A DNA stretch of 64,000 nt from Capitulum mitella (taxonomy: Eukaryota; Arthropoda; Thecostraca; Pollicipedomorpha; Pollicipedidae). The number at the start of each line of letters is the position of its first letter. Within the stretch, counting starts at the first letter, position 1. Location of the stretch: NCBI GenBank assembly GCA_030062745.1, contig CP099846.1:29347201-29411200 (forward strand), written 5' to 3'. This document shows, one piece after another, positions 57,526-64,000 of this stretch. Under the pieces are notes generated by a model. It was given only the letters and a program-made list of their open reading frames with translations, ran no database searches and was not told the origin of the DNA. The translations under genes and the position numbers were made by a program.

Positions 57526-58549
57526 AGACGCGCGACCGCGAGACCAGTAGCCCTTCTCTCCGTGAACCGCCTTTATAAATGATATTTGTAGAACATTTGC
57601 CGGTTTACAGCAGCGACGGCGGAAAAGGGGGTAGGAGGGGCGGTCGCCTCCAGCCGTCAGGCTGGGGGGGCAAAACTATGTTTTTGTCCCCCAGAAATTC
57701 GGTTAATGCACCGAGCAAAATCGTAAAAAAATCAACCTTACACTATTAAAAAAAGAAAAAAGTCTTTGTGGAAGCATCGGCAACACATGATAACTGATTT
57801 CGCGAAATTTAGTAAAAATCCCGGGTTTTTTCAGATCTGGAAGTCATTAAATTTGATGGTACTCGGCGCCCATTGTAAGACGCGACGATTCTGGCGATGA
57901 TTTCATGAGTCATCACCACGAATGTACGCGGCAGCCTTTGGTACCAAACGTGACGTCAATAGGGAGAAATATAACCGTTTTTGTGGACATTAATACATGT
58001 GCGTAGGGAACAGGGGGAAGAGCGGAGCGCGGGGCCATTCCCCCTTTTTTGGAAATTCAGCTTTAGCCCCATGGGGAGAATTATATCATATTTTTTATAT
58101 GTTATCTTTATGTGATTTTAGCGTCACTCAGCTTGATGTATGTTGAGGTTCTTTTTTGTGTACCATGCGTAGTGGTGTTGGGCATGGAACTGATTGTTAA
58201 TCCCTTGGACACTCTGACAAGATAGTTCCGTCCATTACAGTGGAGTAGCCAAGGGGGCAAAGGAGCCATGCCCCCCCCCCCCGCTGGAGGCTAAGCGGGG
58301 TCACCTGGCGGCCGAGCAGGCCCCCTGGGGCCGAAGGTCCCAGTTTTTTGTGTGAGGCGTGAGGCGTGAGGTGATAAAGTACGGCGCACATTGGGCGTCT
58401 TACACTGTCCGAAGCAGACAATTGAAGCACAGTAAGAATATTTTAAGCATTAAAGAAGACTTACGAACCGAAAGAAAACGTATTCCGAATATACAAGAAG
58501 GCTTTGTGCTATGAAGAGAGGCCCGTGGTCTGAATGAGCGTTTAGGGGC

Positions 58550-60370
58550 CCTTGCTAGCTTGTGGGGAGTTCACTGCTTGTCTGGAGAGGGCCCCCTGTA
58601 GACCCATAAAGGGCCCCTGCCAGCCTCTGAAGGGACCTCCTTTCGGTCTGGAAGAAGGCCCCTGTCTCTGCCTCCAGAGGTCGACGGGGCCCTTTACAGA
58701 CAGACAGGGTGCCCTCTACAGACAGGCAGTGACCCCCTGGCCAACAGAGGCCCCTAAGCGATCATTCAGGGGCCCCTGCTTTGCTGTAAAGATGTCCCCG
58801 CCGACCTGTAAGAAATACCCGCCAGGTCGGCAGGAACATCTTTACAGGTGAGCATGGGCTCCGTTTACACTTTAGCGAGGCACCTTTACAAACCGACAGT
58901 AGTTTTAACCACATGGGGCCCCACCGATTACGAGGGCCAGGCGCGGATCCAAAGGGGGAGCAGTTAGGGTGACCGACCCCTTCCCCCCGAAAAGGGGCCC
59001 CTGTCAGACCTAAAAGGAGTCCCGAAGGGGCCCCTTATGAGCTTCACGGGGTCTCTATAAAAACCTGACGGGCTTTTGATGCAGTCAGAGAGGCCTAAGG
59101 TCCTTGATGTAGTCAGAGGGCCTCCGAGAGGGTTAATGAGACCCTGACACGGTAAGATGGCCCCTAAGATAAAAGAAGGGTCCTTGGAACTCTTCAAGGG
59201 CCCCTGGAACTGCAAGGGGCCCCAACACGGCAAAGGGTCCATGAGACCGCTAACATTGCCAGAGAGGCACCTGAGACAGAAAGAGCTTTAGATGGTGCCT
59301 GACATGGCATAAGGAGACCCTGGCGAGCCAGAGAGGCCCCCTGAACGGGGATTCGTCGGTGACCTTCTCAGCCTCGATAGGAGCCATAAATGGGCTACAC
59401 TGGCCTTTTTGAAACCTTGGGAGTTATTGATGCTGTCAGGGGTCCCCGGGAAGGTCAGGTAGCTTCTGAGACGGCAAGATCGGCCTGTACACCGCAGATG
59501 ACCCCTGAGAGCGCCAAAAAGGTCGCAGGGCCCTTGCGTGACCATGACGATAGGAGGACCTCTGAGACGGTATTTGGGTTTTATGGGGGCGCTGGACGGC
59601 CAGAGAGTCCCCGAGTGTAATAAGCGGGCTCCTGGCACGGGCAAGATCCCCCTGAGACTGCCAGTCAGGGCCATGAAGCGCCAACAAAACGGCTAGAGTT
59701 GTTACGGCTAGAGGGGCCCCAAAAGACTGCCAGATATACCTCATGTAACAAAGGAAGACCCCTGATACAGCCATGGCGACCACCGGAGACGTTCTTAGGG
59801 TCTATGACACTGCACAGGGGCCCTGAAATTGCCAAAAGGTCTTGTAACTGCCAAAGAGCCCCTGAGATGGCAAAAATGTCTCCCAGACACGATAAGGAGG
59901 TACCCAGAACCGCAGGGGGTCCACTGAGACTGCTAGAGAGACCTTTGAGACTGCTAAATAAAAACCTCTAGTAGTAGGGGCCCCTGAGACGACCAGAGGG
60001 GCCCCTGAAATTACTAGACCTTGAGACGTCCAGACTGCTCGTGAAACGGCCAAAGGACTTAGACGATTGCAAGAGGCGCCCCTGTCACAGCAGAGAGCGG
60101 TTTACACAGAGCCCTTTTTAGTGCCTGAGGGGCTCCTTAGACGGCAAAAACTTCCCAGGGACGACGGGAGGGAACCCAAGATGGCTTAAGCGTCCCTGAA
60201 ACTGCCAGATGGATCCCTGCGATTGTCCAAGGTGCCCCTGAAACTGCCAAAGGAGGGCCTGAGACGTCCCGCGGGACAAGTGAAACTGTAAAAGGAACCT
60301 GAGACCACTAGAGGATCCTGGCACGGCAAACGGCCCGAGACCACCAAAAGTGCCCCTATAACTGCAAGAG
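58550..60370. repeat. degenerate GC-rich minisatellite (about 30-bp units)
   Basis: About 1.8 kb is built from variants of gggcccctgagactgccaaa, with units of roughly 25-40 bp and strong drift. The frames it opens on the minus strand (LAVSKVSLAVSVDPL type) are repetitive by-products. One copy of repeat C is embedded at 59388-59525. Confidence 0.75.
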
Positions 60371-60371
60371 G

Positions 60372-60440
60372 GAACCTAAACTAAGGCGACCTAAACTAAA
60401 CTAAACACAACTAAACTAACCTAAACTAAAAAAAAAAAAT
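60372..60440 (+). repeat. (CTAAA)n simple repeat and A-tract
   Basis: About nine imperfect CTAAA units, ending in an A-run at 60430-60439. Confidence 0.85.
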
Positions 60441-62916
60441 CCAGAAGCCACGGGTTGGGGGAAGGGAACAGACGGGCTCCCGGACCAGATACAGACACGT
60501 CATTTCAATTGAAGGGAGGGACGGAACCGCCTAAAATCTCGTCGTTTTTTGTCATATTTCGGCCACTTTGTTTGGAAGGAAAACGCAGTATGTTCTCAAA
60601 TAAGATGACGCGTTTAATTTTTTTCGGTTATCTTATTTCGTAAAAAAAAAAACAGAATTACGTCATTTTTCATGTCTGAAGGGCAAAAAAATGGGGGCCC
60701 CGCGCTGCCCATTTGCCTCCACCCCCTCCCCCCGCCTTTGCGAAATCCTGGATCCGCCCTTGGCGAGGGCTCCCATTGGTTACCAGGGCCCCTTGATCCG
60801 ATTTGGCCCCTCCCCCCTGGGCGGAAGCCTGGCTACGCCTCTGATCCATGACGTCAAAGGTTTGGTGCTGGCATTATAACATTATGTGTGTGGGGGGACA
60901 GGCAAAGCTGCTTTGGCAAGTGCGTGAGATAATGATTTCTTTCTGGTGTGATAGTCTGTAAGAGGTTTGTTACTGAGTGTCGAGTTATAATTTAATGTGG
61001 GAGGAAACTCTTTCAACCGTTTACAAATGTACTTTATAATCATATTGATTTTGTGATGTAAACGCAAACAGCATAAAAAAGCAGAACTTTGCATCATTCG
61101 CCATTATGTAGATGGATGCCCAAGGGCAAAGAGCTGAAAAATGACAATGGGTACAGATGTGAATAGGAAAATCCACCCATTTTGGCGAACACAATTGTAG
61201 ACTAGCGCTAAAACCTGGGAGAAGGTTTGTTCATTTAACGAAAAACTGGGCGATAGCAAAAGGGACGGAATTCAGTTAATTTTTCGAGAGGGGGAAAGAA
61301 GACAACCCAAATGAGGTCGGCTGTTGAATCAGACAGAGATCAGACAGCCCTTCCCCCCCAGCCGAAAATGCAATCCGCTGTCCCTGGTTTACAGTGAGCC
61401 CTGCGATCCCGCGCGGGAAACTGATTTAGCAAGAGCTTAACTCAGCAGAGCTTTGCGCAGAGCTTAACTCAGCAGAGATTTAGCAAGAGCTTAATTCAGC
61501 AGAGGACTTAACCTAGAATGTGAGACGTAAAATTGGCTTAAAATAAGAATGTTTGTAAAATGTTCTCCAGTGATTTTCTTCGCGTTGAGGAACGGACGCA
61601 GCCGCCCAAAATCCCGCCGTTGTTGTCATATTTCGGCCACCTAATTCGGCAACAAAATGCAAAATTTTCTCAGGTAAGGTGACGTGCTTGAATTTCGGGG
61701 TTACTTTATGTCGTAAAACACAGAATTACATCAAATGTTGCCCATGGACCCCCGCGGATTAGCTTTTTTCATATCTGAAGATCAAAAAATGGGAAGGGTG
61801 GCCCGCTCGGAAGGGGGGCTCCGTGCTGACCATTCCCCCCCCCCGGCGAAATCCTGGATCCGCCCCTGGCAATAGCCAGGATTTTCTCCAGGAAGGGTCC
61901 GACTCAACCTGCCTGACCTTCAGCCCTGGGGAGGGAGGGCATGGTTCTGGACGCGATCACCAGTGATGCCCGTCAAGAGGCTAACCAGTTTTTCCTACGA
62001 CCATCGATGAAAAGGGATGAGCCGGGGTGACGCGGGCGCCATCGTCTTTGTCTTCGCTCCGTCGTCACGGGCTGCAAATGCATGGCTGGCCGCATGCGTG
62101 TGGTTCCGTGAGTCACTCTTCCGCTCTGCAGCTGTCGGCCCGCCTGCCGTTTCTGGCTCGTTTGTCGACGGGCAGCTTTGCCGAATCAGGGGATCCCGAC
62201 GACGCCACCACGCCGCTAGTCGAAGGCCGGCCGAGCAAACTGCCTGCGTCTCCCGGGGAAATGTATTGCGCCGCAGAAACTGACAGCCTCGGTCGGGGTT
62301 ATGGAAGCACGGCAGAGTCCTCTCCCTGTTGTCACGTTCCGGCCCAGCGTCGGGTCTCGGGCGCGCTCCCGCGACGCTCGCCGAAATTGATCGCCGCATC
62401 GGCGGCAGCTTTGTCCATAGTCACCTCGCGGACGCCTCGCTCGCGCGCGGCGGGGTCCTCTGCGGGCGGGCCGCTGCCGCGCCGGTCCACCGATCCGACT
62501 GCAGGCGACTGCACGTGGTCTCGCGCACTGGCGGCGGTGTGCCCACACTCGTTCCGACGCGCCGGCCGAGCGCACCGCACGCATCGCAAGTGGCGCCGCA
62601 GCGGCCGGACCGACGCTCTGACCGGCCCGCCGTCGATGGGCCACTGTCACTAGTCTCGACCACTTCGGGACAGCCACCACTGACTGCCGACAGGCGCACG
62701 GTCGCCGCGGTTGGCCCGCCGCAGCCGGTGAGCGGCGCACCACAGCCGTTTTCATCACCGTCCGGCCGGCGCGAGACGGCGGCCCCCGCGCCGGCCCCCC
62801 GTCCGCCGGCCCAACTGGGCATTGCACGAGCCGCGAGCTAGCGCCGCCGCACCCGCAGACGCGAGCCGGAACGAGCCGGAACACCGGCCGCGGGCGGTGG
62901 CGGCTGCAGGTCGAGC

Positions 62917-63819
62917 TCAGATCTTCTGCATGGCCTCCAGGATCAGGTCCCCCACGTGGTCGCCGTCGTTGTAGCGGACGATGCGCACCTGGCCCTGCAG
63001 GTCGTCGTCGGCCGCCGCCACGCCGACCAGCGTGTCCAGCATTTGGTGCATCTGGCTGCTGAAGTCCTCCTCGCTGAGTCCGGCCGGCCCGTGCTGCCGC
63101 AGCTTGCGCAACGTCTTTAGCGCCGAAACGGCGTCGAGCGCCACGTGGCGGCTGCGCTTACCGTCGCTGGAGCGCACCTCGTGCACGGAGAAGCCGCCGT
63201 ACGAGCGCTTGTTGCCGCCGGCGAAGCACCGGAACGGCTCGAGGCTGTAGAGCTGCCGGCCGACGCCGGCCAGGTCGTCGTCCTGCAGACCCTCGAGGTC
63301 GCCGTCCGGGTAGCGGCCGTTGCAGGGCGCCAGCACAATCACGGCCTCCGTGTAGAGCTTGTCGGCCTCCTGCGGGTGCTGGTTGCGGTGCGCCTGCAGC
63401 CGGCGGCGCACGCCGTGCTGGCCTCGCATCAGCCGCAGGTAGCCGTAATAATGGCTGAAGGCGACGCCGCCGCCGATCTGCCACGAGTGGACGGCCTCGA
63501 TGTCGCCGCGCGGCGGGCCGAACCAGTCGAGCACCGCCGGCGCGACGACCAGCACCAGCGGCAGCGCCGTCAGCCGCGCCAGCGGCGCCCAGCCCGTCTG
63601 CGTCAGCAACAGGGCGACCAGCGCCGCCGCCGCCGCGCCCCACCGCAGCCAGCCCGGCGACTGCTGGCTGTCCGTCTCGTAGTGCTGATAGCCGGGCCGT
63701 GCGGCCACCGACTGCGGCGCCGGCGGTGGCCACCACCAGCGCACCAGCGCGTGCAGCATCTCCACGGCGAAGCCCACTGCCAGCGACATGGCGAGCCGCA
63801 ACAGGATCAGCTTCAGCAT
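62917..63819 (-). CDS. STING1: STING (stimulator of interferon genes), complete single exon
   Basis: A 300-residue protein of the innate immune sensor that binds cyclic dinucleotides at the ER. Hydrophobic segments at about 5-25, 60-75 and 80-98 form the membrane part. The ligand-binding domain starts near 110: GGGVAFSHYYGYLRLM matches the human dimer-interface and base-stacking helix, with Ser122 and Tyr127 in place of human Ser162 and Tyr167. Arg205 and Tyr207 (KRSYGG) align with Arg238 and Tyr240; Asp229 and Ser232 align with Glu260 and Thr263. The end ILEAMQKI coincides with the end of the binding domain, so the TBK1/IRF3-recruiting C-terminal tail of vertebrates is absent. A stop lies in frame upstream at 63856-63858, and ATG 63819 has GCC before it. 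It lies opposite in strand to WDR11. Human STING has 379 residues and four membrane helices; here I see three. Confidence 0.9.
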   Translation of the reverse strand: MLKLILLRLAMSLAVGFAVEMLHALVRWWWPPPAPQSVAARPGYQHYETDSQQSPGWLRWGAAAAALVALLLTQTGWAPLARLTALPLVLVVAPAVLDWFGPPRGDIEAVHSWQIGGGVAFSHYYGYLRLMRGQHGVRRRLQAHRNQHPQEADKLYTEAVIVLAPCNGRYPDGDLEGLQDDDLAGVGRQLYSLEPFRCFAGGNKRSYGGFSVHEVRSSDGKRSRHVALDAVSALKTLRKLRQHGPAGLSEEDFSSQMHQMLDTLVGVAAADDDLQGQVRIVRYNDGDHVGDLILEAMQKI

Positions 63820-64000
63820 GGCGATTCGGCGCCACGCGCCTCCGGAACGACTCGGTCACGTGTCGACCGCCGTCTGACGCCGCGCGGTTGCACCGAACCC
63901 GCACCTCACCCGCGCGCCGTCTGTCGGACACTGGTACTGCGTCCTTCTGCACTGTGGCGCATGGCCTTGACTCCAGGGGCGCAGTCAGGATATCGTAAGG
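63820..64000. other. STING 5' flank
   Basis: GC-rich sequence upstream of the STING start. It should contain the 5' untranslated region; no promoter motif can be defended. Confidence 0.5.

Larger units (their letters stand above)
44623..62916. other. gene-poor, transposon-rich interval after WDR11 exon 8
   Basis: The next WDR11 exons (the GTSNG block and beyond) are not found, so this is either a very long intron or sequence misplaced in assembly. Named contents are listed separately. 44.9-47.1 kb and 61.1-62.9 kb show nothing I can support. 62.0-62.9 kb is very GC-rich, with long spurious frames on both strands, and probably includes the STING 3' untranslated region. Confidence 0.6.

Noticed and set aside
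58197-60324. Several minus-strand frames of 70-130 codons
   Set aside because: They repeat phrases such as LAVSKVSLAVS because they translate a satellite; no gene.
58550-60370. CRISPR array
   Set aside because: The repeats drift in length and sequence, have no spacer structure, and the genome is eukaryotic.
62027-62884. Long frames of 130-220 codons on both strands left of STING
   Set aside because: GC-rich shadow frames rich in Arg, Pro and Ala on both strands, with no recognisable domain; probably STING 3' untranslated or intergenic DNA.
63158-63952. 264-codon minus frame overlapping STING
   Set aside because: An out-of-frame shadow of the STING exon.

Overview
This is a eukaryotic, animal nuclear window. 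Genes are split by many introns with GT-AG (and one GC-AG) splice sites, coding exons are very GC-rich, and gene-free sequence is lower in GC and full of decayed transposons. Four conserved animal genes can be read. The gene set, a short internal TTAGG array (the arthropod telomere motif), and a STING without a C-terminal tail suggest an arthropod, perhaps a crustacean such as a barnacle. The species is inference; no ribosomal or mitochondrial marker is present.

Layout. (1) 466-2402, plus: the last four recognised exons of a 4-hydroxyphenylpyruvate dioxygenase-like gene (HPDL); its start lies left of the window. (2) 4686 to about 17076, minus: a nearly complete slit-robo Rho GTPase-activating protein gene (srGAP), with F-BAR, RhoGAP, SH3 and a proline-rich tail in 13 phase-consistent exons; the start exon is only tentative. 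HPDL and srGAP converge. (3) 17.1-21.2 kb: the gene-free interval between the divergent srGAP and WDR11 genes, holding a 585-bp inverted-repeat transposon and a tRNA-like SINE. (4) 21288-44622, plus: the first eight recognised exons of WDR11, with introns of 7.5 and 12.5 kb. The larger one holds a decayed LINE (about 33.89-39.6 kb). The rest of WDR11 is not found before the window ends. (5) 44.6-62.9 kb: a transposon graveyard with a broken transposase-like gene (51.3-53.6 kb), a TTAA-flanked element, dispersed repeats and a degenerate GC-rich satellite. (6) 62917-63819, minus: a complete single-exon STING gene on the strand opposite WDR11.

The most unusual structure is in srGAP. Two consecutive exons (linker and SH3) each end inside a tandem repeat whose unit contains the exon's own 3' end plus the splice donor. 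The periods are 30 and 66 bp, both multiples of three. At the SH3 exon three intact, in-frame donors lie exactly 66 bp apart, so use of alternative donors could add 22 or 44 residues after the SH3 domain without changing the frame. The four genes share no obvious pathway (tyrosine-type dioxygenase fold, Rho/actin and membrane curvature, Golgi/endosome trafficking, innate immunity).
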